Notes under the pieces: generated by a model
Told to the model about the DNA's origin: nothing
Seen by the model: only the letters and a program-made list of their open reading frames with translations
Databases searched by the model: none
Shown here: piece by piece, positions 7,863-18,602 of the stretch
Position numbering within the stretch: the first letter of the stretch is position 1
Layout: each line of letters starts with the position of its first letter
Made by a program: the position numbers and the translations under genes
NCBI GenBank assembly: GCA_963565915.1
Contig: OY751491.1
Location: forward strand, 4,402,001-4,466,000
Length of the DNA: 64,000 nucleotides
From: Entoloma clypeatum
Lineage: Eukaryota; Basidiomycota; Agaricomycetes; Agaricales; Entolomataceae
Reading direction: 5' to 3'

Positions 7863-8294
7863 TATTAAGGAGAAATGCGATGTTTTTTAAATTTGTTTAC
7901 ATATATTTGACACATTCGATGCGCGACACGCGCGCATCATTGAACGTCAAATCAACGCATCCACCCATTGCTCACTCCACAGTGAGAGGCACACATATAT
8001 AACAAAAATAACACTGTAATAATATTACAGATACAACAAAAATAGCACTGTAAACCCAGATACAAAAAAATAACACTGTAATCATATGTTTTAGCTATGT
8101 TTTCACCATGTTTTACTCAATTTTAAACCTTTGTGACTCTGAGCAAGAGTTTATATACAAGCTAGAAATGTATTCCACTCAGTTGTAGCTTCAAAACATA
8201 AAACATATAGACCTTGGACTGCAGTTCAGTCCAATGTGGTCTATTTTTCAGTTCAGTTCAGTCTGGTTCAGGTCTATGTAGACTGAACCTTCGA
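7863..8294. repeat. R1 repeat, copy A, right part
   Basis: Continues the R1 copy broken by Gypsy-1 and matches 42746-43385 in part. It lacks the poly-G and GACCGGTC-rich stretch that copy B has at about 43150-43260. The last shared block runs through AGACTGAACCTTCGAAC, after which the two copies diverge completely. That marks an R1 terminus, here joined directly to the broken end of Copia-B. Confidence 0.75.
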
Positions 8295-10015
8295 ACGCGA
8301 GTCATAAGCTCTGCACATGGATTTAATTTATTCACATGGTGTTCTTCAGGAATATAAACATAGGCAGCGCAGCCTAAAACACAGAGATTAGATACATCCG
8401 GTTTTCCCCCTTTTAGAGATTCAAAAGGTGTTTTCCAATAAAGTCGTTTAATTGGCATGCGATTGTAAACATGCACAGCGTGTAAAACACAAAACTCCCA
8501 ACATGATTGTGATAAGCAGGCAGCAAATTGCATTGCCTGTGCTTTCTCTACAATGGTGCAGTTAATCCTTTCGGCTCAACTGTTTTGTTAGGGTGTATTA
8601 GGAGCTGAAATTTCCATGGCAATTCCAAGATCCTCAAGGTATTTTACTACCCCAGTTTTCTTTTTGAATTCTCCCCCTCCATCAAAATGCCATTGGTGAA
8701 ATTGGGCATTAAACTGGGTTTTCATAAGTGTTGACCACTTTTTGAATGCATCAGAGGTATCAGATTTGAGTTTCAACAATACCATCCAAGCATGCCCAGA
8801 ATAGTCATTGAAGAAGCTGATGTAGTATTTAAATTTGTGATAGGAGGCGATTGGAAACTCTTTGAGGTCTGAATGGAGTAGCTCAAAGGGTCTGGAAGCA
8901 CACAAAGATGGAGGAGGGAAACTTTTCAACCTCAACTTTGCTTCTGCACAGGGACGGCATGGCTTATCCTTAAGGGAAAATTGGATGTCCCTTGGGAATC
9001 CATCACATGTGTCGGGTGCCTTTTTCAGGACATCTTTACCAGGGTGTGCAAACTGCTGATGCCAAATACTGTAATCGGCTTTATAGACATTGATATGTCT
9101 AGCATTTAACTGCATGATTTGTTCAACACATGTATTTATCCAGTATATTGTTGGACCGGGAAAATGAGGTTCACATCTTAGTACACACTTTCCATCTTTG
9201 AAGAAACTAAGATTGTCAGCTGAGCCAGCGACATTTAATCCAGATTCTTGAAGAATTTCACCCATCAACATGAGGCAAGTGGAAAGCTCTGGGATGTGTA
9301 GAACCGGATAAAGCCGAGTTGTTAGACTTCTTGGCTTTCCTTGATGTGATGGTATCATGTGAGTGATGAACACAGTCTCTCTTCCTTTTATAGAGATCTT
9401 TGCTTTGCCCACAGTCTGGGCAGCACAGATTGATTTCTCTTCTTCATATGTTGCAAAGTCAGTCATCTCTGCAGTGAAGTGCATACTAGTGCTGGAATCC
9501 ATGATCCACTCGGCGGAATTAGTATCTTTGGATTTGTTCTTACATTTCAAACATGAGGCAAAATGATCATAGATTTCCTCCATGAAGGAGGCAGCAATGA
9601 CAGGTGATTTAAAATAACTACAACCCGGTTCTAGTGATTCATCACGAATCCGGGTGTGTTCTTCTGTCATTGTATGCTCATGTGAAACTTGTGGAAGAAC
9701 ATACCTCAGGTTGTCGCATGACGATCCTCCAAAAAGCTCATTATCAACATCATCCGCCCAACTGAAATGCATCCACTTGGATGGTCCAGGTTCATCTTCA
9801 TCATACTCATATTCCTCATCGAAGTCCATCACCGTATCAGCATCATAATCTTGGCATTCCATCAGAAACATGGAAGCTTCATCCATTACCTCATTGTCAG
9901 GGGTCGAATATATCCCCAGAATGTCTTTGGGGTATATGACATTATCGACGTTCTGGAGGGTCTGGGATGTTCCCACAATGCCAAGAGATGTGACAACAAC
10001 ATGCGCTGCCTGCAT
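8295..10015 (-). pseudogene. Copia-B protease-integrase remnant
   Basis: The main open stretch is 8588-10015. It holds a Copia protease site in altered form (WIMDSSTSMHFT, where DSGAS is usual), a pre-integrase zinc region (WHQQFAHPG ... CRPCAEAK) and an integrase core with DYSGHAWMVLL and FDGGGEFKKK. After an APNTP block the frame meets stops (TAA, TGA) and then continues as AERINCTIVEKAQAM and WEFCVLHAVHVYNRMP to about 8300. The glycine of the protease motif is Ser. Homology to Copia-1 residues in the same order is clear. The RT half is missing. Confidence 0.85.
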
Positions 10016-10025
10016 CTCAGGGTAC

Positions 10026-10414
10026 TGTTATGCTTAACAAACCGTTCCAAGGTTCGGGCAGAGTATGCAGGAAAGTGGAAAGGCGAAGAGCAAAGTGATT
10101 GCTAAATCTAAGGAATGTAGCTATGGTACATGGGGTTTATATAGTACTGGCTACGAGCGGTAGCGAGTGAGTCAGTAGCTGCGGAAGGCAGTGCGGATGA
10201 GTCAGTAACTGCGGAAAGGCAGTGCGAAGTGAGTCAGACGACTGCGGACTGAGTAATCTCTACTGCGGAGTGCGAGTCAGCGCGGGAGCGAAGTATACTA
10301 AAGGAGAATGGTAGAGTAAAGGTAAATGAGTAAGCGGTCCGATGAGTCAAAGAAATGATGAAGGTACAATGCAAGGGAAAAGTGCGTAACATACAAACCG
10401 GTAAGTCCGTAACA
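10026..10414 (-). repeat. Solo LTR of an unidentified family inside Copia-B
   Basis: 389 bp starting TGTTATGC and ending CGTAACA on the plus strand, flanked by a perfect 5-bp duplication GGTAC (10021-10025 and 10415-10419). A TATATAA box is readable on the minus strand near 10140. Internal short repeats of GAGTCAGTA and TGCGGAA type lie at about 10165-10270. No internal region is present, so it is the product of LTR-LTR recombination. Confidence 0.85.
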
Positions 10415-10419
10415 GGTAC

Positions 10420-10785
10420 AGTACATCAACGGTTGATTAACCAGAGCACCTGTGAAACGCTGCATGGATGTGTTTGTCATGTGATTGAGAAGCTCTCTCA
10501 CACCTGCATTCATAATATGTTCAGTGGGACTTGATGTCAACCGTGATTTGAGAGGAGGACAACAATGAGGGTCAGTCATCCGAGTAGAAGATTGTTGGGG
10601 GGGGGACGCGTCCCGAGCCCGTGATGGTGGTGAAGGAAGGTGTCGGCAGATTCATAGTCATTGCCAACAAGGCAATATGAGAGCAGCTGGCAGTGTCACC
10701 TGCAGCAGCCTCTTGGATGTGCTGGGCCTTTTTCCAACTCCGCAACCCTTCCTTTTTGGGTACGAATGGCTGCTTCTTATTTTGA
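10420..10785 (-). pseudogene. Copia-B gag-protease linker, degenerate
   Basis: Sequence between the gag ORF and the solo LTR. Short open stretches (for example SPTEHIMNAGVRELLNHMTN) are in the element's orientation but frames change and the reading cannot be joined cleanly across the LTR insertion. A run of nine G's lies near 10597-10605. I see no other gene here. Confidence 0.5.
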
Positions 10786-11490
10786 TCACCGGAGTTGTTC
10801 GACGGTGTCTCCTTTGCCTTTCCTTATCCTTTGTTCTGTTGATGAGGTTTGCCAGAATTCTGGTTTGTCCCAGATCTTGTTGGCAGCCGGAAGTTGTGCT
10901 TTGGCTTGTACACGCATGTACTCTGCAGTCATGATCTCTTCCACATCAGTAAGTTTGAAAGTGTCTAACTTCCATTCTTTGGCCAGATGCAAACCAAGAT
11001 GTTTCCATTTGGGAGGTAGACGGTGCACAGCAAGCATCCCTTGCAATTTAGGAGCGAAGGGGATCTTGTGTCCATCGAGGCATGCCAAGAGATCACAGAA
11101 TTTAGAGAATTCTGGATGGGGGTCACCACCAGACAGGTGCCAATCGAGAGTCAAGACAAAGTCCTTGAACATCTTGTCAGGGCCTTTGTTCTCAAAGAGA
11201 GTTTTCAGCTGATCCCAAACCTCTTTCAAAGTCTGGAATGCTGTAACCTCATGCTTTACAGATTCCACCAGAGATAAGATGATCGCATCATGTGCTTTCA
11301 AGTCTTTTTCTTTCCACTTGTAGAGCTTGGGTTGTGGCCAATTCCCGGATACAAGCATCCAGGTCCCTTCAAACTGTAAAAGCCCTGTCATCTTATCGCT
11401 CCACTCCTTCCAGTTAGAGCCAGTCATCTTGACAACAGTGGATTTGTAATCAAAAGAAGACATGATTTGATGCAAAGGGTGAGAGTGCAA
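10786..11490 (-). pseudogene. gag: Copia-B Gag
   Basis: 234 codons starting near 11490. It contains the usual opening of Copia Gag (MTGSNWKEWSDKMTGLL, then GTWMLVSGNWPQP) and the central helices (TLKEVWDQLKTLFEN, LDWHLSGGDPHPEF). It is homologous to the first third of the Copia-1 polyprotein (GIDYRSWAEKMKSYL, GVWRLVSGDIPRP). The frame ends at 10786 before any zinc knuckle. Classed as part of a dead element although this ORF itself is open. Confidence 0.8.
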
Positions 11491-11602
11491 AAGACTGGAA
11501 ATAGAATGTGTCAGTCACATGTCAAATCACTGGATCCTGATCTATTGTGTTTGCAATGTAGCGGCATAAGACTGCCAGCAATGAGCGCAATGGCGAGTCT
11601 CA

Positions 11603-11614
11603 GGGCTCATAACC
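11603..11614 (-). other. Copia-B primer binding site, half initiator-tRNA type
   Basis: Sense strand after the LTR end (TTCCAACA) reads GGTTATGAGCCC. Its complement GGGCTCATAACC is the anticodon stem-loop of eukaryotic initiator tRNA-Met (CAT anticodon inside). Drosophila copia and yeast Ty5 are primed by cleaved initiator tRNA at this place. Confidence 0.75.
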
Positions 11615-11917
11615 TGTTGGAACAGCATATGATCACATCAACGCTGGAGGTGATCACAGTGGATGGGTCGTCGTGCAGTCCTAGTATACTCTATGCTACG
11701 TGCTACGAATTGTGTATCTACGATAGAGGGGGAACCTTACTACTAACCTTGAGAGGTGTTTGCAAGGTGGGGGTTACTCAGTAAGAGCGTTATATTGCAC
11801 AGAGAATATGGACAGTCTTATATACTAGTCTACTTATTTGTACATTATTTGTACGTCATGGGATTGGGCACATGACATTATAGATGAAATATCTATAGGA
11901 GTGGAATTTGTTCAACA
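11615..11917 (-). repeat. Copia-B 5' LTR
   Basis: 303 bp, TGTTGGAACA at the plus-strand left edge and TTTGTTCAACA at the right edge. TATATAAGAC on the sense strand near 11822 is a TATA box. The 3' partner is missing. Confidence 0.8.
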
Positions 11918-13769
11918 TGAGGTGTTTGCAAGGTGGGGGTTACTCAGTAAGAGCATTATATTGCACAGAGAATAAGGACAGTCTTATATACTAGTCTACT
12001 TATTTGTACATTATTTGTACATCATGGCAATTGCATCAGCAAACCCTGGGTGGGCTATGCAGCCCTGTGCAGGTCTATGCAGATTCTTGCAGGGCTGAAG
12101 TTCCAAAGACAAGGTATATGCTACATGCAGCTCTGCAAAAGCTCTGTGCAGCTTCACTACCATCTTTTGCAGCTCTTCACACTTTCACTCCATTCTTTCA
12201 GGCCTCCATAGATTCTGTACACCTTCATAGGCCTCCAAACTCTGTTACAACTTACAATCATAGAGCATTCCATTTTATCAACAATAATGTCTTTGAGAAA
12301 TAACAATGTATATTTTTCCATGCTATTACAACAGACAATGCAACAATATTATGGTACGACATATCTCTCCCTTGCCTGGCCATCGTACCTCTTGTCCCTC
12401 ACACTCCCCGCCTATGCCACACGCGTGCTGGCATGCCCCCATGTCCCCCTACCCATGTGTCCCCTCTCGTGCCTCACACCCCTTTCCCGGATGTGGTCCC
12501 TTGTACCTTGCATCTTCCTGAGGCCCATTTCGTCCTTGTGTCTGCACGGTGTCCACCACTCCGCCTTGTGCCGTCGTGTTTTGTCATTTTCATGTGTGGT
12601 CGTCTCTCGCGCGTGGCCCGCCATTCTTGCGTATTTCATCAGTGGTCTGGGGTGACGTGAATGGCAGGGTGCTTACTTGCATCTGCTGGTGCGTGTCCTG
12701 CCCCTCTGTGTGTTCTGCCCCTCTCGCATCAGCTGGTGCGTGGCGCGCTGTTTCTCACATGTCCCGTCCCGTTCGCCGTGTGTCCTGCCGCTCTCACGTG
12801 TTTTGTCAGTGGTCTGACAGGGCGTGAATGGGAGGGGTGCTTACCTATATGGGGACACCATGGCCCTTGTGTGAACAGGGGAGCAGAAGGACAGAGGAGG
12901 GAGAGAAAGGTGGTGGGGGAAGGCAAGAAGTACATGATGATGGGACTTCAGATATTGTTCAACTGTCAGCCGTTGCCGAGGTCGGCAAGTTCCGATGTTT
13001 CATCATCCTGGGCCCGGAACATGCCGAGCACGCCAAGCCTCGCCATGTCCTTCTCCCTCCACTCCCTCCCCCATCCCTCTCACTCCTCCCCCCCCCGTTC
13101 ACACAAGGGCCACGGTGCCCCGTATAGATAAGCACCCCCCCGCCATTCACGTCACGTCAGACCACTGACAAAACACGCGAGAGCGGTGGGACGCGTGGCA
13201 AACAGGGCAGGGCACGTGAGAAATGGCGCGACACGTACCAGCAGATGCGAGAGGGGCAGGACACGCAATGAACAGGACAGGAGACGCGACAAACAGCACA
13301 GGACATGCAAGAACGGCAGCCGACATGAGAAACGGCAAGGCCGACACGAGAGGGGCAGGACATGAACCAGCAGTTGCGAGAACAGCAGGACACGCAATGA
13401 GAACGGCGGCAGATGCGAGAAACAGCAAGACAGACGTGAGACATTACATGGGACACATGAGGAACAGTGGGACGTGCGCTGGCAGAGACAAGTGTGTGAG
13501 GGACGACGCACTGGGGGGCATGAGTAGCACATTGATATAAATTTTACAGACTCCCTCAAAATCTATATATTACTTTATAGAAACTATATCACCTACCAGC
13601 TCTACAAAGACCTTCAAATTTGGCACTTCAGCTCCACAGTGCTGCAAAGAGCTGCATAGCATATAGGCCAAGCTGCAACAAGCTGCAACATCTTTGGCAA
13701 AAATCAGTGTTTGCTGATGTGGGCACATGACGCTATAGAGGAGTGGAATTCGTTCAACAAGATTTGTAA
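11918..13769 (-). repeat. Second, partial Copia-B LTR split by a foldback element
   Basis: 11918-12030 repeats 11754-11868 closely (shared block GGTGTTTGCAAGGTGGGGGT) and the copy resumes at about 13721-13769 with GGGCACATGACG and TTCGTTCAACA. The foldback-like element 12033-13720 sits between the parts. The tail (5' LTR third) is absent, so this is an older truncated LTR. Confidence 0.65.
12033..13720. mobile_element. E5-1: foldback-like noncoding element
   Basis: The ends read GCATCAGCAAACC (12033) and, inverted, GTTTGCTGATG (13709-13719). Next to them are pyrimidine-biased arms with repeated CTGCA words, and in the middle a GC-rich palindromic part in which GGTGCTTACCTATA (about 12836) is inverted near 13120-13135. 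A larger inverted relative occupies 38916-39800 plus 48539-49632. Many short open frames occur but none has recognisable domains. The target duplication is unclear, so the class is not assigned. A run of palindromic sequence this long suggests a foldback or MITE-like element mobilised in trans. Confidence 0.6.
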
Positions 13770-14076
13770 TCTGTCCGGACCGGTAGTATTATATACCCGA
13801 GGTGTTTAGATAACGCTCGGCATTCGGATTGGACCTCAACAATGTATTGGGGATTTGACACACTGTCACTCCGGTGTTGCAACAGCTGCTGTGTGTACAC
13901 ATGCTAGTCATTTTACGACAGTAAGAAAGACATATTCCGAATATTTTCTCATGGGTCGGGAGGGAGGAGAGATACCGCGAAAACGACCGCTGTCCCTCTG
14001 CATGAGCGTCGACGCATTTTTAGAAATCAAACTTGGAAATTGCCGTGCTATGCAGTGGCCCACTCACCAGTACAGT
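13770..14076. other. Intergenic, no gene seen
   Basis: Follows the Copia-B LTR fragment. It contains short open frames only and no clear repeat or RNA gene. Confidence 0.6.
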
Positions 14077-14291
14077 CTATTGCACGGCGGCAGCCTCAGG
14101 GTGGCAGTGCCCGTTGCGAAGGTGGCAGCGCTATATATGGTTTCAAAATTCAGCCCCTAATACTTGTATATCGGCCAGTCACCTACACGTGGTACCAGAG
14201 ACTCAGGGGGAGTCGGAGCTGCGACGGCGCTCATGGCGCTGAGAGCGATGAGAAAGATGAGAGTTGGGGTCGAGAGCAAGTAGAAATGCAT
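14077..14291 (-). CDS. Small secreted Cys/His peptide, arm 1 copy
   Basis: Two exons, 14187-14291 and 14077-14130, joined across a 56-bp intron (GTAGGT...TATAG), give 52 residues. Residues 1 to about 24 form a clear signal peptide (hydrophobic LIFLIALSAMSAVAA). The mature part ends RCHLRNGHCHPEAAAVQ with a CH-x-GHCH pattern. A TATA box (TATAAAAA on the minus strand, 14385-14378) lies about 90 bp upstream. Arm 2 holds a second copy with the same exon 1 length, phase and stop position but a different tail, which supports the model. Probably an extracellular peptide or effector-like protein; function unknown. If unspliced, exon 1 runs to a stop within the intron and gives 44 residues. Confidence 0.6.
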
Positions 14292-14439
14292 ATTTGAGTG
14301 GTGAGGGTTTATCATTGATTCAAACTATAGTCACACTCGAACACTTGTTTGAGGATTTTTTGCTATTTACCCCGGCCTTTTTATACTTACTGCTGGCGAT
14401 GATGACCATGGCTAACCATGTAAGTATTTGCATACCATG

Positions 14440-14943
14440 TCAATGGGGATGAGAGAATACCGTGACGTGGCCACTCACGCACGGGCAAAAAAAGCCGGTA
14501 TGTAGACTCGGAACCGCCGGCGTCATCATCGGACACGAGAAAACGAGACTCGGGGAAGATGCATCGTGTATGCTGTCGCTGGTGGGTCTTGCCAACAAAT
14601 CGACAATTTCTTGTGCGTTCGATCGTTCGGCACTATCGTATCTAGATCTCACTCCGAGTTGTTGGCGATTTGGACTCGCAAGAAGTACATGAGATGTAAG
14701 TCTTCCAAGCAAAAGGGACCTAGGGACTCGGACTCGTACGGAAGTGGCAGGCGTCGTGATGTGTTGCAGTGGTTGCACCTGGCGCTTTCCTGGTTGCTGG
14801 ACCTTCAATGCCGACCAACACCTATACCCCTCGTCAACTTCCCGTAGTCGACTCAAGACAGGAGTCACGGCATGCAATGCTTCCTTGTACGCGGCGTCTG
14901 TACTCTGCGTTGCTGCGGCGAACTTGATGTGTTTGGTGGCCAT
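14440..14943 (-). CDS. Unknown protein, arm 1 copy (gene C)
   Basis: Open for 167 codons. The first 50 or so (MATKHIKFAAATQ, then KEALHAVTPVLSRL and a WSALKVQQPG block) match arm 2 at 30778-30942 well. Conservation weakens after that but returns at LLARPTSDS. Helical and soluble by eye, with no known domain. The real gene probably has an intron after QQPG. Recognised only as a duplicated coding-like block. Confidence 0.4.
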   Translation of the reverse strand: MATKHIKFAAATQSTDAAYKEALHAVTPVLSRLREVDEGYRCWSALKVQQPGKRQVQPLQHITTPATSVRVRVPRSLLLGRLTSHVLLASPNRQQLGVRSRYDSAERSNAQEIVDLLARPTSDSIHDASSPSLVFSCPMMTPAVPSLHTGFFCPCVSGHVTVFSHPH

Positions 14944-15139
14944 CGGACAGTGACACCCGGCATCGCCGCGTCGGCCTCTGCGACGGCCGAAACCATGAGA
15001 GTCTGAGGAATTATGGCAGTTTCATCTGTCATGCTGCGGAGGGGCTGGGCTTAACTGTTATCCCGATTCCCAACTGCTCTACAGAGTAATCACTCGTTCT
15101 TCCGAGACTATCAGAGTCACTCTCGACGTTTGTTGAAAT

Positions 15140-15754
15140 TCAGCAAAGGAATATGGATGCGCCAAGGTCAAGGTCAAGGTCAAGAAAGGATACAAACACA
15201 ACGAATCGTACAACCCCTGACAAACACACCCACCCACCAACACAAAACCCTCCCACGAACAAACTCCAGTCTGACGACGTTCTCCCTGGCTTGTCGCTCT
15301 CCCCCTTCGCCTCCTCCATCCAAGTCTCCCTGGGGGTAGACAGAGGTGCCTCACCGAACCCGAACCCGATACACGCCCCAACCCTCTCGACACCCGCCAC
15401 GACAGAGCTCGCGATGCGCCCGCGGAGTGGCCCCAGGAGGGAGAGCGAGAAGAAGAGGAGGGAGGGGAGGTGCAGCGGGTCAAATGCGAGCGTCGGTCTG
15501 GGCGGCGCGTGCTCGTGCTCGTGTTGGTCGTGGTGTGACGTGGCAGCCGGTGGATTGATATTTCTGGTTTTTCTCGCCGTGGCGACGAAGCGGATGATGG
15601 CGAAATCGCTGGATAAGATGGTGGAAGAGGCCAGTGCGGAGGCAGGGCGGGGAGGAAGGGCGGAAGGAGGAGAGCCTGAGGGTAGGTCGGTGGTGGTGAG
15701 ACAGGTGTGAGTGGGGAAGAACGACGATGGGGATGTCCGACCCAAGGGCGTCAT
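15140..15754 (-). pseudogene. Membrane-protein-like gene B, arm 1 copy, internally deleted
   Basis: A 204-codon frame. The C-terminal 110 residues match arm 2 closely: DPLHLPSLLFFSLSLLGPLR, a Gly-rich VGACIGFGFGEA, and a hydrophobic stretch beginning WSLFVGGFCVGGW. That gives two or three possible membrane segments. Relative to arm 2 about 300 bp are missing upstream, where arm 2 encodes a WDKEKWEAEW block, and the frame before the junction differs. I take it as a broken copy of an uncharacterised basidiomycete membrane protein. Confidence 0.5.
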
Positions 15755-16254
15755 GGGGAATGGGGCTGATGATGATATTATTTAGTTAACGTATCCGGTT
15801 GAAGGGAGTGCAACTTACTTGGTGGATTGAGAAGGATGAGGGCGGTGTAGCGGTGTGAATGATGCAGAGACGAGGGTCGCGACGACGGGCGATGGACGGT
15901 GCGATGGATCCAACACGTCTGAGGATGATCGATTTCAGTCGTGTCAGTAACACATCCGCCTGTCTTGGTGGTCATCATAAACACACGTCCAAAAACAAGG
16001 AAACACGTACATCGGTATCGCGTATCCACCCAGATCCACGACCTCCACGTTCCTTGTCGGCTCAAACTTCTCCAATCAGAACCCATCCTGGTGCTCCACC
16101 CGGTCTGTCGACGCACGCAGCACTCTCACGCCTCCGTACTCCGTCTCCTCCCAACCTCCCACGTCAACCACGTCCTCGTTGTCCGACAAGAGCTCAGTAA
16201 AGAAGTGTTCATCGTCTGCAGCCTTGTTCGCGAGTACCAACAGTCTCAATTCAC

Positions 16255-16593
16255 CTAGGGTCTTCCCATGCAGCGTCGGCCGACGCAGAGCAGCCGAGAG
16301 CGCCAACGACGGGATGATGAGACCTTGGTCTCCCAGGCCGTGATCAGAGTGCGGTCCGAAGGCGGTTGCGGCGGGCTCGCTGCTGCCGAGCTGAAGAAGA
16401 ATGACGACGAGATGGACGGGAGAGAGGACACCGAGGCGGACGACGGGCTGTACTGCGATGAAGAGTGCGGGGATGGCGGAGCGGAAACGCTCGACGGTGC
16501 CATGTTGGGCGAGTCTGGGGTGTGCTCATGGTGCTGGTGGGCGGAGCGGACAGTGGACACGCTGATCACGCTCGTCGACCTGCTGGCGTCCAT
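16255..16593 (-). pseudogene. Gene A, arm 1 copy
   Basis: A Ser/Pro-rich frame from ATG 16593 (or 16503) that ends at 16255. An overlapping second frame (16306-16076) reads like a globular segment (TLHGKTLGELRLLVLANKAA, then FFTELLSDNEDVVDVGGWEE). The two are probably exons or a frameshifted single gene that continued into gene B. Arm 2 has the same two frames with a 10-bp deletion in the second. No domain recognised. Confidence 0.4.
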
Positions 16594-16690
16594 GATCGTC
16601 GTTGTAGTGAGGCTGATGCACGCCATCATCATTGTTATGAATAAATAAATAATATACAGATAAGATAAAGTAACCGAACTCGTCACGTGA

Positions 16691-17860
16691 ACAGTCGCGT
16701 TCCTTCAAATTTAAAGTTCAAGCTTCATCTTTCATCGTCTCCTTTCCTTCCCCTTGGATACATCACGTCTTGTTTCTCATCCATTTTTTGTGTGTCGACA
16801 ACGACGGCAAATGGGAAAGGGGGGACAACGACAAGAGTCACCCACCACCACACTGGCAAATATGTAGTAGGACAGGGCGTCAGCGGCGGTCAGTATTGAC
16901 CTGGTTGGTAATACAGACTAGAATGGAATGAGATAGATTGATGTACTGAGGACCAAAACATCAATTTTCAGGTGTGCTGAAACTGGTAAAAAAAATTTAA
17001 GAAACCATCGTCAATTTTGGGTGATCTCAATCTTTGAGTTCAAGTTATGTTTGAAAGGTGCCTAATCCCAATTGAATCAAAGTTTTCTTCAAACCAACTA
17101 TTCAAACTTGTTCAGAGAGTCTTTGTTGTAGCCGAAAACCTCAACTTCAAGTTTCTGGCGGGAGTCCGCGGGACATGCGGACATGACCCCCCGAAACGCC
17201 CTCGACAGGCCCCAACCAAGATTCATCGGTCAATGTGACATACATATGAGTTCTAGCATCAAGCCTGAGGTTCCCGATCACCTGGGGATACTGCGTGCCG
17301 GTGGTTGATTGAAGATTCTCGGAAACATTGAGCCTTGCCATTGTCCTGGCGTAGGACTTGGAGGGGCTTGTCGAACGAGCAATACTCAACAATATGATCA
17401 CAAAGCAAGCACACACCGTGCAGATGTCGTGTTGCGAGACAGACGTTGTGTAAATTTCCAATCAGATCTCGTATTGCGATAGACGGATGGCATCAGCAAA
17501 TCCTAGCAAAGTCATCATTTTTCGCTTGTATGAATCTTCAATCGACGGTGCCAGTCGCCGCTCGGGCTTCCCTGCAGATTGTTTCTGTGTGACCGAGCAT
17601 TGGACAGAGCTAGTAGGCCCCCAACTCGCAGACATCGATACCGTAATAAAGGCCACCTATTGGTGGAAAAGGACGGAGATTTCTTGCAACTTCGTGTGCT
17701 GTCAGTGGGAATACTCATACGTGAGGATTCATTGAATCGTCTTCCCACTGTACCGCGGACCTTGTTCCGTAGATGACCGGGAATCTCCAGGGAACCTTCC
17801 AATTTTCACTCTTGAGTCCGCCCCTGGTCGGTCACTGGCGCCATCGAGAATCGTTTGGGG
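16691..17860. other. Intergenic; one doubtful ORF
   Basis: A 104-codon minus-strand frame (17147-17461) begins with a hydrophobic stretch (CTVCACFVIILLSIA) like a signal peptide but has no relative I know. Poly-purine and AT-rich pieces occupy 16960-17060. Nothing else is supportable. Confidence 0.4.
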
Positions 17861-17867
17861 TATAAAA
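17861..17867 (+). promoter_or_regulatory. TATA box of the knottin-like gene
   Basis: TATAAAA 109 bp upstream of the start codon at 17970. No other ORF on this strand starts between them except an in-frame extension from 17904. Confidence 0.55.
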
Positions 17868-17969
17868 TGACGCTCAGGGTATTGGCCACCTTCAGCATAC
17901 CAAGTGTTCCGAAAAGCCATCACGCACTGCAGTCGCTCTCATATCACTCGACCCATTCAAGTTCTCATA

Positions 17970-18280
17970 ATGCACTTCTCCCGCGCTTTCGCCCTTTCCG
18001 TCGTTGTCTGCATCATGAACGCCTCCCAACTTGAAGCGCGGCCACGCAGCATCTGCCAAATCTCTGACGAGAATTGCACAGCCGACGACCAGTGTTGTGG
18101 GTACAAAACAAGGTCTTTGTTTTGCGACACGTCCGGACTCGGCGACTGGGGCGTCGGAGTGAGTCGTCCCACCTGCCACCACTCGTAATGTTCATGGTGA
18201 GCTGAATTGCTAAAACATAGGTCTGTGCAAAGCCTCACCGGGTAGCCGAGGCCAGAGGGGACGATGATGATCTGATTTAG
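17970..18280 (+). CDS. Secreted cysteine-rich protein, knottin-like
   Basis: Exons 17970-18158 and 18221-18280 with a 62-bp GTGAGT...CATAG intron containing a CTGAAT branch-like site. The product has 82 residues. Residues 1 to about 26 form a signal peptide (hydrophobic FALSVVVCIM). The mature region has six cysteines spaced CX6CX5CCX8CX11C, the order of inhibitor cystine knots, then an acidic tail (RGDDDDLI). Splicing supplies the sixth cysteine in the typical GVCAK setting; unspliced translation ends at 18188 with a cysteine in the wrong spacing. Typical of small secreted proteins in fungi. Whether it acts on other organisms cannot be told from sequence. An upstream in-frame ATG at 17904 would hide the signal peptide, so 17970 is preferred. 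Confidence 0.7.
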
Positions 18281-18602
18281 TCCTGCCAGTGTGACATCCA
18301 GATTGTGCTGTAGTAGCAGTAATTTGAGGCGAGGAATGTTACAAGCTCGGATGGTCCAAGTCCAGGTGTATCTTACAATTAACGCCTTATCCTAACTTAC
18401 GACCTAAATGTGGCGAGTCTGGATTCCAGCGGGACAGGATAGAAACGAAAATTCGAGACTAACATTCAAACATGGGCCTTCAAGTTCGAGAAACAACCTG
18501 ATAATCTTGGTTTGTTAATCTACTGGCAAATTGCAGGCGCACCTTTATGCGGGGGCGTCAACTTCAGGTAAAAGCGGGTTTAGTTGCGGAACAACGAGAG
18601 AC
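18281..18602. other. Intergenic up to Copia-1
   Basis: Untranslated end of the secreted-protein gene and flank of the Copia-1 insertion. No ORF or repeat seen. Confidence 0.6.

Larger units (their letters stand above)
8295..11917 (-). mobile_element. Copia-B: 3'-truncated Copia element
   Basis: In element order it has a 5' LTR (11615-11917), a half-tRNA primer site (11614-11603), gag, protease and integrase, then stops inside integrase where R1 begins. Reverse transcriptase, RNase H and the 3' LTR are absent. A solo LTR of another family interrupts it. In-frame stops and frameshifts make it inactive. Confidence 0.85.
14060..16690 (-). repeat. Inverted duplication, arm 1
   Basis: About 2.6 kb homologous, in opposite orientation, to 28880-31695. 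The order of blocks is the same: gene A, gene B, gene C, secreted peptide. Arm 1 lacks about 300 bp inside gene B that arm 2 keeps, while arm 2 lacks about 110 bp near the start of gene A and 10 bp further on. Unlike flanks begin at about 16690 and 14060. Confidence 0.85.

Noticed and set aside
12287..13559. Many overlapping ORFs of 60-150 codons in E5-1
   Set aside because: They come from a GC-rich palindromic noncoding sequence, lack domains and are not kept in E5-2.
17147..17461. Possible secreted protein on the minus strand
   Set aside because: A hydrophobic start alone is weak evidence; no promoter, cysteine pattern or paralogue seen.
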